Shown here piece after piece: positions 6,445-12,181 of a stretch of 48,230 nucleotides of DNA. The position numbers were made by a program, and so were the translations under genes. The notes beneath the pieces were generated by a model, which saw nothing but the letters and a program-made list of their open reading frames with translations, ran no database searches and was not told where the DNA came from. Position 1 is the first letter of the stretch, and each line of letters starts with the position of its first letter. This DNA comes from a virus. The stretch lies in the IMG/VR virus record IMGVR_UViG_3300021962_000178, positions 1-48,230 of that record; one strand, 5' to 3'.

Positions 6445-7476
6445 TTAGAAAGGTACAGCTGAGTGAAACCCACAGCAATGAGAACATAAGCCATCTCTAG
6501 ATAGCTCATGCTCGTGGTAGTCAAAGCCGCAATTCCAACACTCTACTTTATATGTATCTGCTGTTAATGTCTTGGTATGCTTCTTGCCATCATAAGACCA
6601 ACCATCCCACAAATCAGCGTTAGCATCTTTCTTGTCATAGTCACTATACCAATCATATCCATATCCCTTGCTGTAATCGTATGACTTACCATATGACTTG
6701 CTGTATGTCTTGTACTCCTTAGCAGGTGGAGTGAACTCATATACATTGGTACAGTTAGTCATTATACTATACACCATGTTGAGGCAGTTCTCTACATCGT
6801 TGAGGTTAATCATCTCATCATCCATGTGTGGATTGTAATAACCGCAGGACATATTAGCAACAGCTACACCTACGCCATTCTGTTGGAGCTGATATACATC
6901 TGTAAGACCGCCCGTAGATTCATTGTAGCCATATGATTCAATGATAGGGGATATGTCATTGTAGAAATCCTCACCATACAAATCAGAGCCGAAGATGTTG
7001 TATACAAAATCCTTGTTGCCTTTGCGGTCGCACTGCAATACAAACCTAACGTCACTGAAGAAAGACATATCTGCAACAGCACTACCCACACATCCAATCT
7101 CCTCATCTCTGAAGAAGGCAGCCTTGCAATAGTCCAGGCTTTCAAGCATTGACATTGCAATGTATATGCCTACCTTGTCATCACCGCCAATACCTGTCGG
7201 CATCATGCTCTTGATGTTGTACGCCATAGCAATGTTGTCATCGTGTACTACCATGTAGTCCGCGTCGGGTATAATGTCATGGACTGTATCGGTATGCGAT
7301 ACTATACATGGGTAGTAACCATCGGGGCTGATACCCTTAGTAATATAGAGGTTGCCCTCGGAATAGTCTACCTCATATCCACGTTCAAGGCACTTGTCAA
7401 AGATGTATTCAGTCATACGTTCTGTCTTGCCGGAATAGGACTGAATGTTTAGGATTTCCAAGAATTTGCTATTCAT
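6445..7476 (-). CDS. M20-type metallopeptidase with C-terminal zinc ribbon
   Basis: From the ATG at 7474-7476 the protein has 343 residues. Residues 1-240 show the zinc-peptidase pattern of the M20 family (peptidase T-like). HTD (H61, D63) comes first, then GGDDKVG (D99), RDEEIGCVGS (E125 catalytic, E126 ligand), QCDRKG (D150) and NPHMDDE (H217). That family removes residues from small peptides. After a Tyr/Ser/Lys/Gly-rich linker (about 254-283), a CWNCG...CSHCCG module (C313, C316, C331, C334) looks like a zinc ribbon. The usual M20 dimerisation domain appears reduced. A start 8 codons further upstream would overlap the neighbouring gene, so I reject it. The substrate in infection is unknown. 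Confidence 0.8.
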   Translation of the reverse strand: MNSKFLEILNIQSYSGKTERMTEYIFDKCLERGYEVDYSEGNLYITKGISPDGYYPCIVSHTDTVHDIIPDADYMVVHDDNIAMAYNIKSMMPTGIGGDDKVGIYIAMSMLESLDYCKAAFFRDEEIGCVGSAVADMSFFSDVRFVLQCDRKGNKDFVYNIFGSDLYGEDFYNDISPIIESYGYNESTGGLTDVYQLQQNGVGVAVANMSCGYYNPHMDDEMINLNDVENCLNMVYSIMTNCTNVYEFTPPAKEYKTYSKSYGKSYDYSKGYGYDWYSDYDKKDANADLWDGWSYDGKKHTKTLTADTYKVECWNCGFDYHEHELSRDGLCSHCCGFHSAVPF

Positions 7477-7486
7477 TGTTATTATT

Positions 7487-8899
7487 TTATATTGTTTCAA
7501 TTGATTTTGTTTCTACATTGCTATACGTACCTATCAAATACCATGAGCCTGTATTATCACACAATATGCAGTCATCTGCGAGTGCATACTGACCATCCCA
7601 CATAACTACAGTATCAGACTCTTCTTCCCATGTACCATCATGCAATTCTACTGCATCATCCTCATGTACGTAGTCGCCATTGGATACCTCTCTAGCGTTA
7701 TTGATGTGCATCCATTCACCATCCCTTAAACATACTGCATCATCAACGTGGATGTAGTCACCCTCATACTCTGAGTATACAATCAACTCACTGTCAAGTG
7801 CATAGTGTCCCCTCCTGCTGATGTATACAGAGTCATCCTCAAGTCTATAACCGCAGTCAGTATCAATAACTCTGTCTTGGTGTACGTAGCCCTCACGATA
7901 CCTACCCCCATGATCCCTATAGTCAAGGTATACTGCATCATCCTCATCAATCATGTCACCGGTAAGCATGCACTCAACCCTAGGTGATGAATCATCATAC
8001 CCTCCATTAGTACAGCGTAACTCACGCCACTCACTCATGCCATTGTTCCTGTTGGATATCCTGCCTGTATCTGTACACAGGTACTGCATGGTGTCAAGGT
8101 ATGGGTAGTAGTCGGGGTCGTAACAGTCACTAAGCACAGCAGTGAACTGTTGAGAATTGTTGTCGTTTACCCCATTGAATACATCAAATGAATTCCAATG
8201 ACATGACTGCTGAGACTTGTACCGCATGCCATTCTCTTTGGCAAATGAGATGAACATATTCTTGATGCTATCGGCAGCGTATATGGTATCCATACACAGT
8301 CCCTTGTCAGTCTTCCATATCAATGCCCTGCCGTGTACCTTGTGATGTCCATCAAGACATACCGCCATACTTACTGTGTCGGGATTGTACACGTAGATAT
8401 CAAAGTATTCTGACTCAACGTGTCTCATGCATGAGCCTGTAAGGTTACCACCTGCATCATGGCTATTTGCATTATGGTTGTAATACTCTGATATGAACTC
8501 GCCATTACATACAGCAATCTTATACACAGGATCGCTACCACCATCGCCATCTCCATTGATGCCAACATATGCTGATACATAGTTGCTAAATTTCTCATAG
8601 TGTGCATCTGATATGCACATGTGAGATACCAATTCGGGTGGGAATATCTTGCGTATTACCCTTGCAGGCTTGCCATCTTGCCTGCCATCTCTTGACCACT
8701 TGCCCTCTTCATTAACCTTATGCTCCTTGCCTGCCGGAAGGAACGAAATCATGTTACCACGCATGGTAAGGTAGTTGACCTCAGACGCTGTGTGGTTGTT
8801 GCTGTAGTGAATGATGGTCTCGCAGATACGACAATCATGCTCATTGTAAATGTCAATGACCATCTTCTTGAAAGATGTTGAAAGGATGACGTTGCTCAT
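7487..8899 (-). CDS. Large conserved early phage protein with C-terminal tandem repeats
   Basis: The 470-residue protein has two parts. The first (about 1-300) carries GSCMRH (155-160), YNPDTVSM, GRALIWK (190-196), MDTIY (203-207) and FISFAKENGM. I know this set of blocks from a phage family with no assigned function. The second (about 315-455) is built of short repeats around (I/V)HxDDAVxLxDGxW and related forms such as LEDDSVYISRRGHYA. Cys residues pepper both parts. No catalytic motif is obvious. It is the largest leftward gene, and its leader has the ACACACATG form. Confidence 0.7.
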   Translation of the reverse strand: MSNVILSTSFKKMVIDIYNEHDCRICETIIHYSNNHTASEVNYLTMRGNMISFLPAGKEHKVNEEGKWSRDGRQDGKPARVIRKIFPPELVSHMCISDAHYEKFSNYVSAYVGINGDGDGGSDPVYKIAVCNGEFISEYYNHNANSHDAGGNLTGSCMRHVESEYFDIYVYNPDTVSMAVCLDGHHKVHGRALIWKTDKGLCMDTIYAADSIKNMFISFAKENGMRYKSQQSCHWNSFDVFNGVNDNNSQQFTAVLSDCYDPDYYPYLDTMQYLCTDTGRISNRNNGMSEWRELRCTNGGYDDSSPRVECMLTGDMIDEDDAVYLDYRDHGGRYREGYVHQDRVIDTDCGYRLEDDSVYISRRGHYALDSELIVYSEYEGDYIHVDDAVCLRDGEWMHINNAREVSNGDYVHEDDAVELHDGTWEEESDTVVMWDGQYALADDCILCDNTGSWYLIGTYSNVETKSIETI

Positions 8900-8917
8900 G
8901 TGTGTATGGTTTTTGGT

Positions 8918-9154
8918 TTAGAATACTTTTGCCTTAATTTTCCGTTCACGCTCCCGAAGGGCTCTGTTGATGAACCCTTTACTATACTTCTGATGAGCAT
9001 CATTTGCCCACTTCATAAAAAGTATGCAAGCAATGAAGTCTGACACCACATATACCATGTAGTCAGTGTGTCCACCTATGGCCAGGAGGAGTAGAATGAA
9101 AAAAGCCATACCCGTAAGTACGACCATCGTGTCAAGGAAGTCTCTCTTTGTCAT
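8918..9154 (-). CDS. Small membrane protein
   Basis: Starting at 9152-9154 (MTKRDFLDTMVVLTGMAFFI...) the protein has 78 residues, with hydrophobic segments at about 8-27 and 30-47 and a strongly basic tail (RALRERERKIKAK). The layout suggests two membrane helices with a cytoplasmic C-terminus. An upstream ATG seven codons earlier exists but has no matching leader. Function is unknown. It is one of four tiny genes between this point and the RNA region, and at least three of them encode membrane proteins. Confidence 0.6.
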   Translation of the reverse strand: MTKRDFLDTMVVLTGMAFFILLLLAIGGHTDYMVYVVSDFIACILFMKWANDAHQKYSKGFINRALRERERKIKAKVF

Positions 9155-9176
9155 GTGCGTTGATTTAGATTGCAAT

Positions 9177-9287
9177 TTAGCAATTATTAGTGAATAAAAA
9201 TGTTAAAACGTGAGATAATTGTAGGGTAAGTGCTGTAAGCACAGCCACCCCCATGATTAGGGTTACTAGTTTGTCTGTTTTGCTCAT
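9177..9287 (-). CDS. Very small single-helix membrane peptide
   Basis: From the ATG at 9285-9287 the minus strand reads MSKTDKLVTLIMGVAVLTAL and ends LFTNNC, 36 residues in all. One hydrophobic helix spans about residues 7-32 after a charged N-terminus. Its start overlaps the stop of the upstream small gene in the ATGA form, and its stop lies 22 bases from the next start. Such coupling supports translation, but at this length the call stays tentative. Confidence 0.45.
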   Translation of the reverse strand: MSKTDKLVTLIMGVAVLTALTLQLSHVLTFLFTNNC

Positions 9288-9418
9288 TTGAATTGATTTT
9301 TATGTAATGCCCTGCATAGTGCTAGGATGACGTCATCTGATTCGTACATCATGTCCTCATTATAGTACATGTCTACAATCCAATTGTTTTTCTTTGTCTT
9401 GTTAGATTGAGCCCTCAT
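9284..9418 (-). CDS. Very small hypothetical protein
   Basis: This 44-residue reading (MRAQSNKTKKNNWIVDMYYN...) has a basic N-terminus and an acidic, helical C-terminal half (EDMMYESDDVILALCRALHK). It is placed between two other small genes with a 4-base overlap on one side and a 2-base gap on the other. No family is recognised. Confidence 0.45.
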   Translation of the reverse strand: MRAQSNKTKKNNWIVDMYYNEDMMYESDDVILALCRALHKNQFK

Positions 9419-9420
9419 AA

Positions 9421-9600
9421 TTAATTATTTATAGATTCATCAATGGCTGATGCTATACAGCTTATTACTAAGGATGCGATAACGAATGCCCCACGCCCAC
9501 CATTATCCCAATCTCTAGGGTTGGGTAGGAATGATATGAAGGCAATGATTAAGTACAAGAATATCGCCACTATGAGTAGCATTGCTATAAACTTATGCAT
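9421..9600 (-). CDS. Small two-helix membrane protein
   Basis: The 59-residue protein begins MHKFIAMLLIVAIFLYLIIA, a clear membrane helix. A polar loop (PNPRDWDNGGRG) and a second hydrophobic segment (AFVIASLVISCIASA) follow. It overlaps the upstream gene by 8 bases and ends 3 bases before the next start. Function is unknown. A holin-like role is conceivable from topology alone but has no other support. Confidence 0.5.
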   Translation of the reverse strand: MHKFIAMLLIVAIFLYLIIAFISFLPNPRDWDNGGRGAFVIASLVISCIASAIDESINN

Positions 9601-9805
9601 ACAACCCCCTTTCTACAGCCTGCATAGCTGTTTTAAGTTCAAACTCTCTGTACTTTGCCCATGCTTCAGCCAATCTTTCCTTAGGATCGATTGCTTCGGA
9701 CAGTTCATACCACTTGGAGATCAGGACTTCAGTGGTACTTTTCTTGGCTACCACCACCTTGCCACTATAGACAAGAGTTGATGACTTTTTGATTCTAGTT
9801 CTCAT
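9593..9805 (-). CDS. Small hypothetical protein
   Basis: The 70-residue protein begins MRTRIKKSSTLVYSGKVVVA and continues with a helical, charged half (SEAIDPKERLAEAWAKYREFEL). It is basic at the N-terminus, and no family is recognised. It is the first leftward gene after the predicted structured RNA, separated by about 47 bases. Confidence 0.5.
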   Translation of the reverse strand: MRTRIKKSSTLVYSGKVVVAKKSTTEVLISKWYELSEAIDPKERLAEAWAKYREFELKTAMQAVERGLYA

Positions 9806-9852
9806 TGTGTTTGTGTTCAGATGTACTGCTGTCCCCCAGGATGTGTGTGATT

Positions 9853-10286
9853 AAAAATGGGTATAGGGTGGGGAGTCGAACCCCACCTACGACCATCCTA
9901 TACTTTTAAAAGTTATTCACGCGTGATTATTCCATTATGCAGCAACATCCCGTTGCCCATAGTATTTTACTCCCTGCTTATTCAACATCCAACACCCACT
10001 TATAGTGTAGCATGGCTTTCGCCCAGGAGGGGTCTATTACAGCTATTTGATAGCATCAGCGAACCCGTACCCGCTTATATACGTTTACCACAATGCCTTA
10101 AAACGTACGAAAATTACATGCATTTTCCTTGCATCAACATAGTTAATGCCCACTTGGATTTGTATTGCCTACAATGATGCCAATCAATTACCCACAAAGG
10201 CGAATTAGTTGTTCTCAAAAATAGTTGAACGCAACCCACCTATGGCGTAGAATAATGGATGACAATGCACCATAAATAATACCCAA
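9853..10286 (-). ncRNA. Candidate structured noncoding RNA of about 430 nt
   Basis: No credible gene occupies this region on either strand. On the minus strand a TATCTTTG box (10299-10292) lies 6 bases before TGGGTAT (10285-10279), whose exact complement ATACCCA lies at 9864-9858, just before a T5 run. The 5' and 3' ends could therefore pair. Hairpins inside include ACGTTT/AAACGT (10081-10106), GCTAT/ATAGC (10042-10054), GGC-GAAA-GCC with a GNRA loop (10014-10023), CACT/AGTG (9997-10007) and GCAAC/GTTGC (9942-9956). The 3' end forms a tRNA-like minihelix. Phages of other lineages carry large ornate RNAs (GOLLD, ROOL) often near tRNAs. This could be of that kind or a new class. Confidence 0.5.
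9858..9903 (-). other. tRNA-like acceptor/T-arm minihelix ending in CCA
   Basis: On the minus strand GTATAGG (9903-9897) pairs perfectly with CCTATAC (9867-9861). Inside it GTGGGG and CCCCAC form a 6-bp stem closing the 7-base loop TTCGACT, the canonical tRNA T-loop sequence. CCA follows directly, then TTTTT. Only 10 bases fill the place of the D and anticodon arms, so this is not a normal tRNA. It may act as a processing or maturation signal, a terminator, or a host tRNA 3'-end remnant. Confidence 0.5.
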
Positions 10287-10291
10287 TATGT

Positions 10292-10299
10292 CAAAGATA
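10292..10299 (-). promoter_or_regulatory. Leftward -7 box TATCTTTG
   Basis: The minus strand reads TATCTTTG, matching TAnnTTTG and identical to the box before the spanin-like gene at 47950. It is placed so that transcription would start at about 10285-10288, where the self-complementary end of the candidate RNA begins. I see no TTTG at the usual -33 distance. Confidence 0.45.
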
Positions 10300-10401
10300 C
10301 TTTTCATCTCAGTTGAAGGACTCAGAAAGAGCCAAGGGCACAGAAAGCACCCCCCAACTTCAGCGATGATAGTTTTTGCCTAAAAAAAACTGAAAAATAA
10401 A

Positions 10402-10431
10402 AGAAAAAAAGAGGGGAGTTGAACCCCTCTT
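10402..10431 (-). terminator. Intrinsic terminator after the 10451-10903 gene
   Basis: On the minus strand AAGAGGGG pairs with CCCCTCTT (8 bp), with a TTCAACT loop, followed by a run of T residues. It lies about 20 bases past the stop of the Lys-rich protein gene. Its core GGGGTTCAACTCCCC differs by one base from the T-arm-like hairpin at 9871-9885. The segment 10300-10400 beyond it holds no gene that I can support. Confidence 0.8.
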
Positions 10432-10450
10432 ACCTTTCGGTAGTATAACC

Positions 10451-10903
10451 CTACTTTTTTGAAGCGTAACGCTTTACTAATTGTCCAATTAACCAAACAG
10501 AATATTTACCGGATTTTTCAAACTGCTTTTTTTCATAGTCTGTCCGGTAGTCTGCTAAATTCGGGAGCTGTGAAATTTCGTCTGCAGTTATGTTGTTGAA
10601 TTGGCTGAAAAAATTAACCGCATCCGCAAATTTTAACCAACGCTTTAGGCAATACATATAACCGCCTGCATCCGCTTTGTGCAGTTTGTTTATTGTCTGC
10701 AAACTGCGTTGAATCTGTCCCGCAGTTACTCCCTCTGCAAGGTAAATAACTACTTTTTTACTTTCTTTGTTTGCTTTGTCAATATTTGCGGCGGCATCCT
10801 TACCGCTTACCGCTTTAGTGCTAACTGCTTTAGCTTTTGTCTTACCGCTAACCGCTTTAGACTTGCTTTGTGCTTTTGCTGTGCTTTGTGTTTTTGTGCT
10901 CAT
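10451..10903 (-). CDS. Lys/Ala/Ser-rich basic protein of unknown function
   Basis: The 150-residue protein opens with a low-complexity basic tail of about 50 residues (MSTKTQSTAKAQSKSKAVSG and a second AVSGK repeat). A helical domain of about 100 residues follows (EGVTAGQIQRSLQTINKLHK, LKFADAVNFFSQFNNI) and the end is KRYASKK. The histone-tail-like composition suggests nucleic-acid binding, but no family is recognised. It is the first leftward gene from the large intergenic region and has its own strong terminator, so it is a single transcription unit. Its position beside the putative origin and RNA gene is notable. Confidence 0.65.
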   Translation of the reverse strand: MSTKTQSTAKAQSKSKAVSGKTKAKAVSTKAVSGKDAAANIDKANKESKKVVIYLAEGVTAGQIQRSLQTINKLHKADAGGYMYCLKRWLKFADAVNFFSQFNNITADEISQLPNLADYRTDYEKKQFEKSGKYSVWLIGQLVKRYASKK

Positions 10904-11115
10904 TGTTTTGAATTTTAATGTATGAATGAATAATGAATAAACAAAGTAATTTTATAGGCAATATTTCAAAGAACATAAGGCAATTTTTTATATCAGTAAA
11001 ATAACTGTGCAATTAAGCAAAGTGCAGACAGCACCCATATATAACCCTATAAATAAAGAACTGCAGTAAAATTATGCATAATATTTGAAATAATATTCAT
11101 AAAAGTAAAATATTA

Positions 11116-11132
11116 TTGCAACAATGTTGCAA
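11116..11132. promoter_or_regulatory. Inverted repeat TTGCAAC-AAT-GTTGCAA
   Basis: This is a perfect 7-3-7 dyad (TTGCAACAATGTTGCAA). Its half-site resembles that of the second dyad 39 bases away (TTTTGC/GCAAAA). Two related dyads in a divergent control region are typical of operators for a dimeric regulator. Confidence 0.45.
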
Positions 11133-11170
11133 ATATGTAAACTATTTACTATAACGTTTTCGTAAATTTA

Positions 11171-11191
11171 TTTTGCAATATCGCAAAAATA
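11171..11191 (-). promoter_or_regulatory. Dyad overlapping a leftward promoter box
   Basis: TTTTGC (11171-11176) and GCAAAA (11183-11188) form a perfect 6-bp dyad. On the minus strand TATTTTTG (11191-11184) matches TAnnTTTG and overlaps its right arm. An ATTG lies 18 bases upstream at 11213-11210, close to the -33 spacing. A bound regulator would block this promoter. Other possible leftward boxes are at 11305-11312 and 11340-11347. Confidence 0.4.
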
Positions 11192-11460
11192 TTGTATTGG
11201 GTAGCGTTACAATTTATTGTGTAATTAATACATAGTAAAGGGAATTTTTTCCCATATGGCAAAGGATAGGGAATTTTTCAAGGTGAAAGGATAGGCAAAG
11301 GGAGCAAAGCTAAGCCATACAACTATTTCCCGATATTCCCAAAAATAAATAGTAATTTTAACAAAGGATTAACATATTACAAATGATCGTAATATGATGG
11401 GTACTCGGTTAGGGAAAGCGGTTTTCCTGGAGGAAACCTGGCGGAAAAAAAAATAGGGGA

Positions 11461-11502
11461 CCCTTACGACATTAGATATCTCCCTTACGACATTACACAT
11501 CT
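11461..11502. repeat. Two tandem 21-bp repeats
   Basis: The two units share CCCTTACGACATTA and, after two or three changed bases, end in ATCT. They abut without a gap and are followed by a degenerate partial copy (CACCCCTTA). A 21-bp period equals two helical turns and places protein-binding sites on the same DNA face, as in iterons. No other copy is seen in the window. Confidence 0.55.
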
Positions 11503-11630
11503 CACCCCTTATTTTCGCACAGTAAAAACCCTTAAATATGCACAGTTTGTATGGTATTGTTAGGTAAATGATATCCATTAATATATATAAGAAGAAAACC
11601 TCATAACTAACTGACAATCAATACTAAGAT

Positions 11631-11645
11631 TCCCCTATTAGGGGA
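11631..11645. promoter_or_regulatory. 15-bp palindrome upstream of the rightward promoter
   Basis: TCCCCTATTAGGGGA is a perfect palindrome around its central base. Its centre is about 46 bases before the expected start of the rightward transcript, where activators commonly bind. No TTTG is present at -33 of that promoter, so activation is plausible. Confidence 0.4.
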
Positions 11646-11672
11646 TTGATTCCGCTGATAATGTAAAAAGTG

Positions 11673-11680
11673 TATATTTG
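11673..11680 (+). promoter_or_regulatory. Rightward -7 box TATATTTG, nearly leaderless
   Basis: TATATTTG matches the Bacteroidota -7 consensus. The ATG of the RepL-like gene begins at 11684, only 3 bases after the box, so the transcript should start at or very near the initiation codon. Confidence 0.65.
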
Positions 11681-11683
11681 GGT

Positions 11684-12172
11684 ATGAAAAAGAAGCACGA
11701 AGAGTACCTAAATAACCCTTATAAGATTAATGGTATAGTAGAGAGGGCGTATACTACTAAGGCGGATGAGACGCTTACGGTAGACCCTGAGACCGGACAG
11801 ATATATACCATGAAGAAGATTAGTCAGAATAAGATGCTACTGCATGACTCATCTGTGTACACCAAACTGTTTCAAGATACAGTACCTTCATTGATGAGTT
11901 TATCGCACCCATCCCTTAAGATATTACTATATGCTATTAGTGTGGTAAGACCACTAAGCGAATCTGTTATGTTGCACGCTCCAGACGTTTGCATGGTTTG
12001 TGGAATGGCAGAAAAAACGTTCTATAATAACCTTATGGAGCTGTTAGACAAGAGGATATTGTCAAGAAAGCTAGGGTCTTCTATAGATTTCTGGTATGAC
12101 CCAAATGTGTTCTTCAATGGCAATAGGGTTAGGGTTACAGACCAAAGATTATCTAGCCTAAAAACTAGTTAA
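11684..12172 (+). CDS. RepL-like winged-helix replication protein
   Basis: The protein has 162 residues from the ATG at 11684. Residues 75-160 read as a winged helix: HPSLKILLYAISVV, VCMVCGMAEKTFYNNLMELLD (recognition helix region), then a wing and WYDPNVFFNGNRVRV. The ending IxPNxFFNGxR is a hallmark of RepL-type plasmid replication initiators, and phages of Bacteroidota carry relatives. Such proteins bind DNA near their gene to start replication. The sequence here supports DNA binding and family resemblance, and the initiator role is inference. A TTG two codons earlier lies inside the promoter box and is not used as start. Confidence 0.65.
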   Translation: MKKKHEEYLNNPYKINGIVERAYTTKADETLTVDPETGQIYTMKKISQNKMLLHDSSVYTKLFQDTVPSLMSLSHPSLKILLYAISVVRPLSESVMLHAPDVCMVCGMAEKTFYNNLMELLDKRILSRKLGSSIDFWYDPNVFFNGNRVRVTDQRLSSLKTS

Positions 12173-12181
12173 TTTTGGAGG

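Larger units (their letters stand above)
10904..11683. other. Divergent intergenic region, candidate replication origin
   Basis: These 780 AT-rich bases separate the leftward and rightward halves. They hold two inverted repeats (11116-11132 and 11171-11188), several A/T tracts, repeated AAAGGATAGG (about 11260 and 11288), an imperfect palindrome (11420-11438), two tandem 21-bp repeats (11461-11502), a 15-bp palindrome (11631-11645) and promoters in both directions. The gene immediately to the right encodes a RepL-like protein, a class that in plasmids starts replication near its own gene. I see no supported gene inside. The origin role is inference. Confidence 0.45.

Noticed and set aside
9857-9903. 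attP site of an integrating phage (tRNA 3'-end sequence)
   Set aside because: No integrase or excisionase is visible in the window. The possibility remains if an integrase lies outside, but nothing here supports it.
9858-9933. Ordinary tRNA gene on the minus strand
   Set aside because: A 76-base reading gives no acceptor pairing, no D arm and no anticodon arm with a 7-base loop. Only the T-arm and acceptor portion are formed.
9857-10177. Open frame of 106 codons on the plus strand
   Set aside because: It opposes both flanking transcription units, has no promoter or leader of the kind used here, and has a composition unlike the other proteins. It covers hairpin-rich sequence.
9853-10286. tmRNA (ssrA), with a tag-like reading ending QRDVAA and a stop at about 9935
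   Set aside because: The T-arm and CCA end fit, but the 5' end lacks the conserved GGGG-UGAUUCUGGAUUCGAC-type start. The tag would lie close to the 3' end instead of in the first third, and the acceptor strand pairs locally with GTATAGG.
11369-11617. Open frame of 82 codons on the minus strand in the control region
   Set aside because: It begins with TTG, runs through the tandem repeats and palindromes, and resembles nothing I know. A 20-codon plus-strand frame at 11394-11456 is rejected for the same reasons.
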